Assembly: GCF_000423625.1 (NCBI RefSeq)
Contig: NZ_AUII01000006.1
Location: forward strand, 186,001 to 250,000
Direction of reading: 5' to 3'
DNA from: Pseudonocardia asaccharolytica DSM 44247 = NBRC 16224
GTDB lineage: Bacteria; Actinomycetota; Actinomycetes; Mycobacteriales; Pseudonocardiaceae
DNA: 64,000 nt
This document shows positions 1-9,417 of the stretch, in pieces. The translations under genes and the position numbers were made by a program. How positions within the stretch are numbered: the first letter of the stretch is position 1; each line of letters opens with the position of its first letter. The notes beneath the pieces are model-generated. The model searched no databases. It had not been told where the DNA came from and was given only the letters and a program-made list of their open reading frames with translations.

Positions 1-336
1 GCCCCGCCATATGCGGGCAGCGATCGGATCGGACCGCGACATCGTCGCCGCGGCGAAGGATGAGGACGGGCACGTCGCCGACCACCCGCCGGACCAGCTC
101 ACCCTCGGGAAGGGCGGTCACCGGCCGAGCGGCCGCCAGTCGCCCGGGCCGAGCAGTTGCGCTTCCCCACCCCGGTTCGCGCCGACCGCCTGGTGATAGC
201 CCAGATGTCCGCCCAACGTCGCGCCCGCCCCGGCGAGCGCCGTCCCGGCCAGCGAGAGCAGCCGGCCGCGCCGACGGCGCCGCGGCCGACCAGCACCGGG
301 CAGAGAAGATCCGGCAGCACCCGGTAAGGGTGGCAC
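1..336 (-). pseudogene. DUF2231-Rieske protein remnant, 5'-truncated and frameshifted, cut by window edge
   Basis: On the minus strand, one frame (336 down to 118) reads an alanine-rich segment followed by GGHLGYHQAVGANR, which resembles the end of the last membrane helix of DUF2231 membrane proteins. It continues to GPGDWRPLGR and then hits TGA. A different frame then reads TALPEGELVRRVVGDVPVLI and, near the window edge, SDRCPHMAG, which is the first Cys-x-His half of a Rieske 2Fe-2S site. The two pieces are in the usual order for DUF2231-Rieske fusions but in different frames, so there is a frameshift near 118-140. The first membrane helices are missing: the match begins only about 50 bases from the glnE stop codon. 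Intact homologues are roughly 280 residues with several helices. The Rieske part continues beyond position 1. A sequencing error could explain the frameshift but not the missing N-terminus. Confidence 0.65.
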
Positions 337-387
337 GTGGTTCTCGTCCCCGGCAGCACCCGCACCGCGTCGGCCGGCGTGACCCGG

Positions 388-3300
388 CTACGTCCGGGGC
401 GCACCGTAGAAGACGCGTTCCACGACGGCGCGGGCGCGACGGGTGGTGCGGCGGTACTCGTCGAGGAACACACCCGGGTCGCCGTCGGCCGGATAGCCCA
501 GTGCGCTGGCCACCGCCGCCAGGTCCCGGCCTGAGCGCGGCAGCTGGTCGCCCGGCTTCCCCTTGACCAGCATCACCGCGTTGCGCGCCCGGGTCGCGAT
601 CGTCCACCCGGCGGCCAGCTCGGCGGCGTCCTCGTGGCTGATCAGGCCCGCCGCGGCGGCCGCCCGCAGCCCGTCCAGAGTGGAGGTCGTGCGCAGCTGC
701 GGAACGGAGCCGACGTGCTGGAGCTGCAGCAGCTGCAGCGTCCACTCGACGTCGGCGAGCCCCCCGCTGCCCAGCTTGGTGTGGGTGGCACGATCGGCCC
801 CGCGGGGCAGCCGCTCGGCGTCGACGCGGGCCTTGATCCGCCGGATCTCGGTCGCCGCGGCCGGGGGAAGCCCATCGGCCGGATACCGGATCGGGTCGAT
901 GAGCTCGACGAACCGCCTGCCCAGCGCGGCGTCCCCGGCGACCGGCCGGGCCCGCAGCAGCGCTTGGGCCTCCCACACCTCCGACCAGCGCGCGTAGTAC
1001 TCGCGGTACGAGCCGAGCGTGCGGACCAGCGGTCCGGACCGTCCCTCGGGACGCAGATCGGCGTCGACGACGAGCGCCGGATCCGGGCTCGGCGCCCCGA
1101 GCTGGCGGCGGACGGTCTCGGCGAGGCCGGTCGCGTACCGGACCGCCTCGTGGTCGCTCGTCTCGCCGGTCGGCTCGCAGACGAACAGCACGTCGGCGTC
1201 GCTGCCGTAGCCCAGCTCCGCCCCGCCGAGCCGGCCCATCCCGATCACCGCCATCCGGGCGGGTGGGGGGCCCGGCCGGGCCAGCGCACGCTCGGCGCTG
1301 TCCAGGGCCGCCTGCAGCACGGCCACCCAGACCGAGCTCAGCGCCCCGCAGACCTGCTCGATCGGCAGCAGCCCGAGCAGGTCGGCACAGGCGATGCGCA
1401 GCAGCTCGTGGCGGCGCAGCGAGCGGGCGGCGGCCGTGGCGGCCGCGAGGTCGGGCTGGCGGGCCACGGCGGTGCGCAGCGACGCGGCCACCTCGGCCGG
1501 GTCCTTGATCAGCTCGTCGCCGCGCCCGGAACTGGGCGTGGCCAGCAGGCGCAACACCTCCGGGGCTCGCACCAGCAGGTCCGGGACGAGCGCGGACGTG
1601 CCGAGCAGCTTCATCAGCCGCTGTGCCACCGCGCCCTCGTCGCGCAGCAGCCGCAGGTACCACGGCGTCGTCGCCAGCGCCTCGGACACCCGGCGGTAGG
1701 CGAGCAGCCCGCGGTCGGGGTCGGGGCTGGTCGCCAGCTCGTCGAGCAGCACCGGCAGCAGCGTCTGCTGGATCGCCGCGGCCCGCGACACCCCACCGGT
1801 GAGCGCCCGCAGATGGTTGAGCGCCCCCTCGGGCGAGGCCCAGCCCAGCGCGGCGAGTCGGGCCTTCGCCGCCGACTCCGAGAGCCGGGCGGCGTTCGCG
1901 GGCAACCGCGAGACCGCGGTGAGCAGCGGCCGGTAGAACAGCTTCTCGTGCAACCGGCGAACCCGATGCGCGTTGCGGTTCCACTCGGCGAGCAGCATCT
2001 CGACGACGTCGCGGCGCCCGTCGGTGCGGATCCGGGCGGCGCGGGCGAGCCAGCGCAGTGCGTCGGTGTCGTCCTCGGCCGGGAACAGATGGGTGCGGCG
2101 CATCCGCTGCAGCTGCAACCGGTGCTCCAGCAGCCGCAGGAAGCGGTAGGACGCGGCCAGGTTGGCGCCGTCCTCGCGGCCGACGTAGCCGCGCTCGGAC
2201 AGCGCGCGCAGCGCCTCCAGTGTGGAGGATCGCCGCAACGCTTCGTCGGTGCGCCCGTGCACCAGCTGCAGCAGCTGCACGGCGAACTCGACGTCGCGCA
2301 GCCCGCCGGGACCCAGCTTCAGGTGCCGCCCGGCGTGGTCGGGCCGCACGTGCGCCTCGACCCGCCTGCGCATCGCCTGCACGTCGGCGACGAAGTCGTC
2401 GCGGTCGGCGGCGTTCCACACCAGCGGGGCGACGGCCTCGGCGTACTCCCGGCCGAGTTCGGGATCACCGGCGGCGGGGTGGGCCTTGAGCAACGCCTGG
2501 AACTCCCACGTCTTGGCCCAGCGTTTGTAGTACGACAGATGGCCGTCCAGGGTGCGAACCAGCGCGCCGTGGCGGCCCTCGGGGCGCAGGTTGGCGTCGA
2601 TCTGGAAACACGCCTCACCCGCGATCCGCAGCACCCGGCTCGCGAGCCTGGTCGCGGTCGCATCGGCCGGTTCGCCCACGAAGATCACGTCGACGTCCGA
2701 GACGTAGTTGAGCTCGTGGCCACCGCATTTGCCCATCGCGATGATCGCCAGCCGGGTGCCGGCCTCGCCGTCGGGGTCGACCTCGGCCACGGCGACCGCG
2801 AGGGCTGCCCGCAGCACGGCGACGGCGATGTCGGCGAGCTGCGCGGCGACGTCGTCGAGTTCCATCACCGGCAGCGACGGCTCGCCGACGGCGGCGAGGT
2901 CGGCACCGGCCAGCCCGAGCAGCTCGTCGCGGTGCGCGATGCGCAGCGCGGAGACGGCCGCGGCACCGGTGAGCACGGCCCGCCCGCCGCCGGGGGTCCC
3001 CGCGGGCGGGGCCGCGGGATCGGCACCGACGGCCCGCAGCAGGTTCGCGGTGCGCCGGGCCCGGTCGGGCGGCGGATTGTTGCGGTCCGGGCCGTCGGCG
3101 AGCATCGGCCACCGATCCGGATGGGCGACGAGATGATCCCCCAACGCGGTCGAGCCGCCCACCAGCCCGAAGAGCCGTCCGCGCAGCCCGAGATCGGTGC
3201 GCAGCTCGGCGTCGATCGTGTCCCATTCGGGTGCGGCGGCAAGCCGGTCGACCGTGCGCAGCGCCAGGTTCGGATCGGGGCTGCGGGCCAGCGCCCACAT

Positions 3301-3459
3301 GATCGGCCCGGCACCCTCGACCGGCCCGTCGCCGCGCCACCAGCCGAGCCGCTCCAGTGTCGCCTCGGCCCGGGGCTCGGTGAGTCCCAGGCGGGCCAGC
3401 GAGGTACCCGAACGCCGATCCGTCACAGGAATCGATCCTGCCGCATCAGCACCCCGCAT
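388..3459 (-). CDS. glnE: Bifunctional glutamine synthetase adenylyltransferase/deadenylyltransferase
   Basis: This 1023-residue protein is a full-length GlnE, which adenylylates and deadenylylates type I glutamine synthetase in response to nitrogen status. Both nucleotidyltransferase domains are present: the N-terminal (deadenylylating) domain has NYVSDVDVIFV near residue 250, and the C-terminal (adenylylating) domain has GYGSDADVLFVCEP near residue 750. Each is followed by its own helical region. The ATG at 3459 was chosen because GAGGGG lies five bases upstream; an internal GTG twelve codons later is the alternative. It is the first intact gene at the left end, is transcribed leftward, and follows a GNAT gene with a 58-base gap. 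Its presence beside glnA2 matches mycobacterial order (Rv2221c-Rv2222c, from memory). Identification is secure; the physiological target is probably a GlnA1 encoded elsewhere. Confidence 0.95.
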   Translation of the reverse strand: MRGADAAGSIPVTDRRSGTSLARLGLTEPRAEATLERLGWWRGDGPVEGAGPIMWALARSPDPNLALRTVDRLAAAPEWDTIDAELRTDLGLRGRLFGLVGGSTALGDHLVAHPDRWPMLADGPDRNNPPPDRARRTANLLRAVGADPAAPPAGTPGGGRAVLTGAAAVSALRIAHRDELLGLAGADLAAVGEPSLPVMELDDVAAQLADIAVAVLRAALAVAVAEVDPDGEAGTRLAIIAMGKCGGHELNYVSDVDVIFVGEPADATATRLASRVLRIAGEACFQIDANLRPEGRHGALVRTLDGHLSYYKRWAKTWEFQALLKAHPAAGDPELGREYAEAVAPLVWNAADRDDFVADVQAMRRRVEAHVRPDHAGRHLKLGPGGLRDVEFAVQLLQLVHGRTDEALRRSSTLEALRALSERGYVGREDGANLAASYRFLRLLEHRLQLQRMRRTHLFPAEDDTDALRWLARAARIRTDGRRDVVEMLLAEWNRNAHRVRRLHEKLFYRPLLTAVSRLPANAARLSESAAKARLAALGWASPEGALNHLRALTGGVSRAAAIQQTLLPVLLDELATSPDPDRGLLAYRRVSEALATTPWYLRLLRDEGAVAQRLMKLLGTSALVPDLLVRAPEVLRLLATPSSGRGDELIKDPAEVAASLRTAVARQPDLAAATAAARSLRRHELLRIACADLLGLLPIEQVCGALSSVWVAVLQAALDSAERALARPGPPPARMAVIGMGRLGGAELGYGSDADVLFVCEPTGETSDHEAVRYATGLAETVRRQLGAPSPDPALVVDADLRPEGRSGPLVRTLGSYREYYARWSEVWEAQALLRARPVAGDAALGRRFVELIDPIRYPADGLPPAAATEIRRIKARVDAERLPRGADRATHTKLGSGGLADVEWTLQLLQLQHVGSVPQLRTTSTLDGLRAAAAAGLISHEDAAELAAGWTIATRARNAVMLVKGKPGDQLPRSGRDLAAVASALGYPADGDPGVFLDEYRRTTRRARAVVERVFYGAPRT

Positions 3460-3517
3460 CGCGGCCCCTCATTGGCGACACCGTGCGCTCATCCGGGTGC
3501 CGACCCAGCCGGCGCGG

Positions 3518-4351
3518 CTACCGGAAGGCGACTTCGAGGGCGTCCAGGACCGGGTGGAAGCCGATCCGCGGATAGATCGCGTTGCTGACGGGGTTGGCCA
3601 GGTTGGTGAACAGCACGACGTCACGGGCCCCCGCCTGCCGTGCCCAGGCCGCCGTTGCGGCCGTGACGGCCGAGCCGTACCCGCGTCCGCGGTGCCCCCG
3701 CGGGGTGTAGACCGGCCCGATCCGCGACATGCCCGCCACCGGGGGTCGGGCCACGGCAAATGCGACCGGTGAGCCGTCGGCCTCCCACAGCAGCACCCCG
3801 CCGCGGCGCACCGCGTCCGCCACCTCCAGGCGGGGGTTCTCCGGCACCGCTGCCAGTTCGCGGACGGCCTCGGCGGCGAACGCCCCGTACCACCGGGTGA
3901 GCAGGTCGACGTCGCCGGTTTCGGCCGGGCGCGCCGAACCCGCAACCCCGCGCGGCGGGCACAGCGTCAGGAGCCGGAACAACCGTTGGCGCATCGCGAC
4001 GTGCACCGCCGACCCGGTCCGGGCGGCGTGCGCCGCGGCGAAGGCCTCCACCTCGGTGACCGGCCCGGTCGCGGCGTCCAGATCGGGATCGGCCGCGGCC
4101 GCGGCGTCGGCGGCGGTGGCCACGGCCGGCGGGAGCGCGGAGACGAGCAGCGGCCGGCCCACCACCCGCAGCGCCGCCCCCGTCACCTCGCCGCGCCGGT
4201 ACACCGTGAGCAGCAACGCGGGCGTCGCCGCGCCGTGCCGCACCGCGTCGAATGCGGTGTGGGCGATGGTGTGGCGCACGGGGTCGGCGTCGTACAGCGG
4301 ACCCGCGAGCGCGGCGAAGCCCGCGAGATCGTCGTGCAGCCGGACGTCCAC
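3518..4351 (-). CDS. GNAT family N-acetyltransferase
   Basis: The protein (277 residues from the GTG at 4351) ends in a typical GNAT fold. Motif A, the acetyl-CoA pyrophosphate-binding loop, reads RIGPVYTPRGHRGRGYGSA near residues 200-220, followed by a helix and a terminal IYPRIGFHPV segment. The N-terminal half is alanine-rich and resembles the divergent first half of double-GNAT proteins. The reading frame stays open to a GTG at 4411, but that start would lie at the edge of the 40-bp palindrome. The conserved part begins VDVRLHDDLAG, so I place the start at 4351, although the ribosome-binding site there is weak. The substrate cannot be deduced. It lies between glnA2 and glnE in the same direction, but the palindrome between it and glnA2 suggests independent transcription. 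Confidence 0.75.
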   Translation of the reverse strand: MDVRLHDDLAGFAALAGPLYDADPVRHTIAHTAFDAVRHGAATPALLLTVYRRGEVTGAALRVVGRPLLVSALPPAVATAADAAAAADPDLDAATGPVTEVEAFAAAHAARTGSAVHVAMRQRLFRLLTLCPPRGVAGSARPAETGDVDLLTRWYGAFAAEAVRELAAVPENPRLEVADAVRRGGVLLWEADGSPVAFAVARPPVAGMSRIGPVYTPRGHRGRGYGSAVTAATAAWARQAGARDVVLFTNLANPVSNAIYPRIGFHPVLDALEVAFR

Positions 4352-4410
4352 CCGCCCAGGGTGGCCCGCGCTCCGCTCTTCCCGCGACCGGATTCCCACA
4401 GCTCGGACCA

Positions 4411-4456
4411 CCGGTGAGTGCGTAACAGTGTTAGAACACTGTTACGCACTCACCGG
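4411..4456. terminator. 40-bp palindrome, copy 1 (bidirectional terminator-like dispersed repeat)
   Basis: The core at 4414-4453 is a perfect inverted repeat: GTGAGTGCGTAACAGTGTT, a two-base centre AG, then its exact complement. Flanking CCG/CGG extends the stem. It lies 23 bases downstream of the glnA2 stop codon (leftward transcription), so it can form a very stable hairpin at the 3' end of that transcript. It has no run of T, as usual for actinobacterial terminators. Five more copies occur at 19267, 37475, 43732, 44235 and 46954. Confidence 0.8.
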
Positions 4457-4478
4457 GGCTTGTGGCCTGAGCGATGAG

Positions 4479-5822
4479 TCAGAGCACCGGCAGGTAGGTC
4501 GCCAGCTCGTAGGGCGTGACGTTGCGCCGGTAGGCGTCCCATTCCGCACGCTTGTTGCGCAGGAAGAAGTCGAAGACGTGCTCGCCGAGGATCTCCGCGA
4601 CCAGCTCCGAATGCTCCATCGCCCCGAGCGCCTCGGTGAGGTTCTGTGGAATCGACTCGTAGCCCATCGCGCGCCGCTCGGTTTCGGTGAGCGACCACAC
4701 GTCGTCCTCGGCGGCGGGCACGAGATCGTAGCCCTTCTGCACCCCGGTCAGCCCGGCCCCGAGGATCGCCGCGAACGCCAGGTACGGGTTGCACGCCGAG
4801 TCCAGCGTCCGGATCTCCACCCGAGCGCTGGACGCCTTGCCCGGCGAGTACATCGGCACCCGGACCAGCGCGGACCGGTTGGCGTGTCCCCAGCAGACCG
4901 TGGTCGGGGCCTCGCCACCGATGATCAGGCGCTTGTAGGAGTTGACCCACTGGTTGGTCACCGCGGCGATCTCCCGGGCATGCCGCAGCACCCCGGCGAC
5001 GAACGCCTTGCCGGTCGCGGACAGCTCGTACGGGTCGCCGGGGTCGAAGAAGGAGTTGCGATCACCCTCGAACAGGCTGAAGTGGGTGTGCATCGCCGAA
5101 CCCGGATGCTGGGTGAACGGCTTGGGCATGAACGATGCCCGCACTCCCTGGGTCATCGCGACCTCCTTCACCACGTACCGGAAGGTCATGATGTTGTCGG
5201 CCATGGTGAGCGCGTCCGCGTACCGCAGGTCGATCTCCTGCTGGCCCGGACCGCCCTCGTGATGACTGAACTCCACCGAGATGCCCATCGACTCCAGCGC
5301 CTCGATGGCATTACGCCGGAAGTGCGGCGCGATGTCGTGGCTGGCCTGGTCGAAATAGCCGCCGGAGTCGGCCGGGACGGGCGGGCTGCCGTCCTCGGGC
5401 AGGTCACGCAGCAGGTAGAACTCGATCTCCGGGTGCACATAGCAGGTGAACCCGGCCTCACCGGCCCGCGACAGCGCCCGGCGCAGCACATGCCGCGGAT
5501 CGGCCCACGACGGCGAGCCGTCGGGCATCGCGATATCGCAGAACATCCGCGCCGAGTAGTGCCCGCCCGACGACGACTCCCAGGGCAACACCTGGAACGT
5601 CGACGGATCGGGGCGCGCCACCATGTCCGACTCGTACACGCGCGCGAAGCCCTCGATCGCGGAGCCGTCGAAGCCGATGCCTTCGGCGAACGCACCCTCC
5701 AGCTCGGCGGGTGCAATCGCCACCGATTTGAGATAGCCGAGCACGTCGGTGAACCACAGCCGCACGAAGCGGATGTCGCGTTCCTCGAGCGTGCGCAGCA
5801 CGAATTCCTGCTGGCGGTCCAT
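4479..5822 (-). CDS. glnA2: Type I glutamine synthetase, GlnA2-like, lacking the adenylylation tyrosine
   Basis: The protein is 447 residues from the ATG at 5822. The open frame runs further upstream, but family homology starts at MDRQQEFVLRTLEERD. Type I glutamine synthetase motifs are clear: GFDGSAIEGF near residue 55 (metal and substrate site), KPFTQHPGSAMHTHFSLFEG near residue 230 (ATP site), and a C-terminal region with SARVEIRTLDSACNPYLAFA. In adenylylated enzymes a NLYDLP-like loop holds the modified tyrosine; by hand alignment the corresponding segment here is DDVWSLTETE, with Trp at that position. This matches GlnA2-type enzymes, whose substrate and role can differ from the housekeeping GlnA1. 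The gene lies between the exported hydrolase and the GNAT-glnE pair, as in mycobacteria apart from the GNAT, and ends just before palindrome copy 1. Confidence 0.9.
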   Translation of the reverse strand: MDRQQEFVLRTLEERDIRFVRLWFTDVLGYLKSVAIAPAELEGAFAEGIGFDGSAIEGFARVYESDMVARPDPSTFQVLPWESSSGGHYSARMFCDIAMPDGSPSWADPRHVLRRALSRAGEAGFTCYVHPEIEFYLLRDLPEDGSPPVPADSGGYFDQASHDIAPHFRRNAIEALESMGISVEFSHHEGGPGQQEIDLRYADALTMADNIMTFRYVVKEVAMTQGVRASFMPKPFTQHPGSAMHTHFSLFEGDRNSFFDPGDPYELSATGKAFVAGVLRHAREIAAVTNQWVNSYKRLIIGGEAPTTVCWGHANRSALVRVPMYSPGKASSARVEIRTLDSACNPYLAFAAILGAGLTGVQKGYDLVPAAEDDVWSLTETERRAMGYESIPQNLTEALGAMEHSELVAEILGEHVFDFFLRNKRAEWDAYRRNVTPYELATYLPVL

Positions 5823-5889
5823 GGTCGCCGAGCCTAGGAACACCCTGTTACGGCCATGTTTCGTCGGGGTCCGGATCTGCGACCCGCGA

Positions 5890-7473
5890 TCACGCGAGCT
5901 TGCACTGCGCCCCCTCGGGAGGAAGCACCAGGTCGATGAAGTACTGGGTGACGATCTCGTCGGTGCACTGATCGCCTTGCAGCGCCGCGGTGTGCTGGTT
6001 GCCCTCGACGGTGAGCAGCCGCCCGTCCAGCGCCTTCGCCAGGTCGATACCGGCCTCATACGGTGTGGCCGGGTCCCCGGTGACCGAGATGACCAGCGTC
6101 GGCGGCAGCCCCGAGACCTGCGGGACATGAGGCTTGCTGGTCGGTGGCACCGGCCAGAACGCGCACGGGTCCAGCGAGTTGACCGGGCCGCGGCCGGTGC
6201 TGCGGAACGGCGCGACCTCGTCGGCGCGGCGGTTGAGCTCGGCGACCTGAGCCCGGTCGGTGATGCGCTCCTCGTCGACGCAGCTGATCACGGTGAACGC
6301 CTCGATCGTGTTGGAGTACCGTCCGTCCGGGGCGCGGTCGTAGTAGAAGTCGGCGAGCCGCAACAGGGTCTCCCCGTCACCGGTGGCCAGGCCGGCGATG
6401 CCCTGGAACAGGATCGGATACGCGGCGGAGACGTAGAGGGCCTGGGAGACCCCGGTCTGCGCGTCGGCGAAGCTGAGCACCCGCCCCGGCCCGGCCGGAA
6501 GCGGGTTGTCGATCAGCGGCCGGACCAACGCCTGGAACACCGTGGTGGCCTGCTTCGGGTCCTGCCCGAGCGGGCAGGGCGTCTGCTGCTGCGAGCACCA
6601 GGCGGCGAACGCGTCGAAGGCGCCCTGGAAGCCGGCGTTCTGGTCGACGGCCCGGTCGATCGTGCTCTGCTGCGGGTCCAGCGCGCCGTCGAGAACCAGC
6701 GCCCGCACGTTGCCGGGGAACTCCTCGGCATAGGCCGAGCCGATCCTGGTGCCGTAGGAGTAGCCGAGATAGTTGAGCTTCGCGTCGCCGAGCACGGCGC
6801 GCAGGATGTCCATGTCCCGGACGACATCGCGGGTGCCGACGTTCGCCAGCACCTCGGTACCGACCCGCTCGGTGCACCGCTGGGCGTACAGCTCGCTGTT
6901 CGCATCGGCGGCCGCGACCCCGGCCGGCGACGGGTCGGCGAACGTCTTCTCCCGCTCCGCGTCCTGCTCCGCATCGGTGAGACAGTCGATCTTCGGCATG
7001 CTCGCCCCGACCCCGCGCGGATCGAATCCGATCAGGTCGAACCGCTGCGCGAGCGGGCCGCCTCCGATCCCGCCGCTGACGATGCTGGTCAGCGCGCTCA
7101 TCCCGGACGCGCCCGGCCCGCCCGGGTTCATCAGCAGCGAGCCGATGCGCGCGTCCTGGTCGAGTGCCTTCTGCCGGAGCACCGCGATCTCGGCCTTCTC
7201 GCCGTCGGGCTTGGTGTAATCGAGCGGCACCTCGAACCTGGCGCAGTCGAACTTCGGGTTGGCGAATGCGGTGCGATCGGTGGCGGTCGTCGCGTACGGC
7301 GCGCACGGCCCCCACGACAGTTTCTGGTCATAGAACGGCTGCAGCGCCGCGTCCGGTGCCGTGGACGCCACCGGGCTCGGGGAGCCGGGCGACGCGACGG
7401 TGCAGGCCGTGGTGAAGACCGCGGCGCAGACCACGACGGTCAGGGCGAAGGAGCGTGTGCGTCGGAGGGACAC
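5890..7473 (-). CDS. Exported lipoprotein alpha/beta hydrolase, TAP-like (CaeA/Hip1-like)
   Basis: This protein (527 residues from GTG 7473; a GTG at 7497 would add eight) begins with a basic segment, a hydrophobic stretch ALTVVVCAAVFTTAC and a lipobox cysteine at residue 24, so it should be a membrane-anchored lipoprotein outside the cell. The body is an alpha/beta hydrolase with a C-terminal TAP-like domain: MNPGGPGASG (oxyanion region), FDPRGVGAS, the nucleophile elbow GYSYGTRIG, an acid segment VTGDPATPY and a catalytic histidine in EGNQHTA. Several cysteines suggest disulfides. Placed between glnA2 and panB, it corresponds to mycobacterial Rv2223c/Rv2224c; the latter (CaeA/Hip1) is a cell-envelope serine protease. 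The family is confident; the protease activity is inferred from position and family only. It is divergent from nadE, with 58 bases between the start codons. Confidence 0.85.
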   Translation of the reverse strand: MSLRRTRSFALTVVVCAAVFTTACTVASPGSPSPVASTAPDAALQPFYDQKLSWGPCAPYATTATDRTAFANPKFDCARFEVPLDYTKPDGEKAEIAVLRQKALDQDARIGSLLMNPGGPGASGMSALTSIVSGGIGGGPLAQRFDLIGFDPRGVGASMPKIDCLTDAEQDAEREKTFADPSPAGVAAADANSELYAQRCTERVGTEVLANVGTRDVVRDMDILRAVLGDAKLNYLGYSYGTRIGSAYAEEFPGNVRALVLDGALDPQQSTIDRAVDQNAGFQGAFDAFAAWCSQQQTPCPLGQDPKQATTVFQALVRPLIDNPLPAGPGRVLSFADAQTGVSQALYVSAAYPILFQGIAGLATGDGETLLRLADFYYDRAPDGRYSNTIEAFTVISCVDEERITDRAQVAELNRRADEVAPFRSTGRGPVNSLDPCAFWPVPPTSKPHVPQVSGLPPTLVISVTGDPATPYEAGIDLAKALDGRLLTVEGNQHTAALQGDQCTDEIVTQYFIDLVLPPEGAQCKLA

Positions 7474-7531
7474 CGGCCCAGCATGCCAGCGTTGCACCCC
7501 GGCGCCGGCGGCGGTGCGCGATGATGGAGGT

Positions 7532-9253
7532 ATGCCCCAGCTCCGCCTCGCCCTCGCTCAGGTCAACGCGTGCGTCGGCGATCTCGCCGGGAACTCCCGG
7601 CTCGTGCTCGAGTCGTGTCGGCGGGCCGCGGAGGAGAATGCCGATATCGTACTGCTGCCCGAGATGGTGCTGACCGGCTATCCCGTGGAGGACCTCGCGT
7701 TGCGCGAGTCCTTCAGCACCGCGTCGCGGCGCGCGCTGGACGCCCTGCCCGGCGCGCTGGCCGCGGCGGGGCTCGGCGAGCTGCTCGTCGTCGTCGGCTA
7801 TCTCGACGCGGACGAGGTCGGGCCGCGCAACGCGGCGGCGATCATCCACCGCGGCGCGGTCGTGGACCGCTACCACAAGCACCATCTGCCCAACTACGGC
7901 GTCTTCGACGAGTTCCGCTACTTCCACGCCGGTGACGATCTGCCGGTGATCCGCTACCGCGGCGTCGATCTCGGCGTGGTGATCTGCGAGGACATCTGGC
8001 AGGACGGCGGCCCGGTGGCCGCGTACCGCGAGGTCGGGCTCGACCTGTTGCTGTGCCTCAACGGTTCGCCCTACGAGCGGGCCAAAGGCGACGTGCGCGG
8101 TGAACTCGTGGCCACGCACGCCCGCGAGGCCGCCGCCCCGATCGCGTACGTCAATCTCGTCGGCGGGCAGGACGAGCTGGTCTTCGACGGCGACTCGATG
8201 GTGGTCGACGCCTCCGGGGTGGTGCTGGCCCGGGCGCCACAGTTCGTCGAGCATCTGCTCGTGATCGATCTCGACCTGCCGGGCGGCCGGTCACCCTCGG
8301 ACGCCCGGCCGGCCGGTTTCGAGGTGCGGCGGCGCACCGTCGAGGGGGTCGAGGCCGTCGAGCGCGGGCCGGTCGGCGACCCGGGCGTCGCCGAGCCGCT
8401 CCCCGAGGAGGCCGAGGTCTGGCAGGCGCTGGTCACCGGGCTCGGCGACTACGTGCGCAAGAACGGGTTCCGGTCGGTGATCCTCGGACTGTCCGGCGGG
8501 ATCGACTCGGCGCTGGTCGCCGCGCTCGCGGTCGACGCGCTCGGCGCCGACGCCGTGTACGGCGTCTCGATGCCCTCGGAGTACTCCTCCGAGCATTCCC
8601 GCCACGACGCGGCCGACCTCGCCGAGCGGACCGGGCTGCACTACCGGGTCGAGCCGATCGCCGGCATGGTGACGGCCTTCGTCGACCAGCTGCACCTGAG
8701 CGGGCTCGCCGAGGAGAACATGCAGGCGCGCTGCCGGGGTATGGCGCTCATGTCACTGTCCAATCGCGACGGTCACCTGGTGCTCGCGACGGGTAACAAG
8801 TCCGAGCTCGCGGTCGGCTACTCCACGATCTACGGCGACGCCGTCGGCGGTTTCGCGCCGATCAAGGATGTACCCAAGACCCTGGTCTGGAAGCTCGCTC
8901 GCTGGCGCGACGAACAGGCCTGCAAGCGCGGCGAGACCCCGCCGATCCCCCCGAGCTCGATCGAGAAACCACCGTCGGCGGAGCTGCGCCCCGGCCAGCT
9001 CGACTCCGACTCGCTGCCCGACTATGCCCTGCTCGACGACGTGCTCGACGACTATGTGGAGTCCGACCGCGGCTTCGACGACCTCGTCGCCGCCGGGTTC
9101 GACCCGATCGTCATCGAGAATATCGTGCGAATGGTCGACCGCGCCGAGTACAAGCGGCGCCAGTACCCGCCCGGCACCAAGATCAGCCTCAAGGCGTTCG
9201 GCCGGGATCGGCGGCTGCCCATCACCAACTCCTGGCGCGAACACCGCCCCTGA
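7532..9253 (+). CDS. nadE: Glutamine-dependent NAD+ synthetase
   Basis: The 573-residue protein has the two expected halves. The N-terminal nitrilase-type glutaminase shows the catalytic triad in context: Glu in [10 protein letters not shown] (about residue 42), Lys in [13 protein letters not shown] (about 115) and Cys in [10 protein letters not shown] (about 152). The C-terminal synthetase has the PP-loop [15 protein letters not shown] near residue 321 and [13 protein letters not shown] later. It converts deamido-NAD to NAD in the cytoplasm using glutamine nitrogen. The ATG at 7532 is chosen because the protein starts [12 protein letters not shown] and GGAGG lies directly upstream; the open frame continues further but only as a shadow of the divergent hydrolase. 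It is followed by the 22-bp repeat cluster and panB in the same direction. Confidence 0.95.
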   Translation: MPQLRLALAQVNACVGDLAGNSRLVLESCRRAAEENADIVLLPEMVLTGYPVEDLALRESFSTASRRALDALPGALAAAGLGELLVVVGYLDADEVGPRNAAAIIHRGAVVDRYHKHHLPNYGVFDEFRYFHAGDDLPVIRYRGVDLGVVICEDIWQDGGPVAAYREVGLDLLLCLNGSPYERAKGDVRGELVATHAREAAAPIAYVNLVGGQDELVFDGDSMVVDASGVVLARAPQFVEHLLVIDLDLPGGRSPSDARPAGFEVRRRTVEGVEAVERGPVGDPGVAEPLPEEAEVWQALVTGLGDYVRKNGFRSVILGLSGGIDSALVAALAVDALGADAVYGVSMPSEYSSEHSRHDAADLAERTGLHYRVEPIAGMVTAFVDQLHLSGLAEENMQARCRGMALMSLSNRDGHLVLATGNKSELAVGYSTIYGDAVGGFAPIKDVPKTLVWKLARWRDEQACKRGETPPIPPSSIEKPPSAELRPGQLDSDSLPDYALLDDVLDDYVESDRGFDDLVAAGFDPIVIENIVRMVDRAEYKRRQYPPGTKISLKAFGRDRRLPITNSWREHRP

Positions 9254-9262
9254 CCCCTCCCC

Positions 9263-9306
9263 CGCGAGTCGTGGTATTTCCGAGCGCGAGTCGGGGTCTT
9301 CCGGCA
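9263..9306 (+). repeat. Two 22-bp phased repeat units (CGCGAGTCG family), locus 1
   Basis: Directly after the nadE stop codon two units lie end to end, starting at 9263 and 9285, each 22 bases. They begin CGCGAGTCGTGGTATTTCC and CGCGAGTCGGGGTCTTCC. The same unit occurs at 10369-10412 on the opposite strand and at 56271-56336. They do not form a simple hairpin here. Function unknown. Confidence 0.75.
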
Positions 9307-9417
9307 TGTGAACCTCGTCCCAGAGCGGTGCCGCCGCCCCGCCGCGATGGCAGGCTTCAATCCTCAGCCCCTGACGACCCGGGGACCCGTGACACGGGCC
9401 TCGAGGGAGGACGGACG

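Noticed and set aside
634..3588. 984-codon open frame on the plus strand opposite glnE
   Set aside because: It is the antisense shadow of a real gene in high-GC DNA: Arg/Gly/Pro-rich, no family motifs, no ribosome-binding site.
3729..5837. 702-codon plus-strand frame opposite glnA2 and the GNAT gene
   Set aside because: Antisense shadow; composition is typical of the reverse frame of high-GC genes.
9263..9306. CRISPR-like or minisatellite reading of the 22-bp units
   Set aside because: Units adjoin without spacers and vary in sequence; number is two or three, and they recur at unlinked loci.
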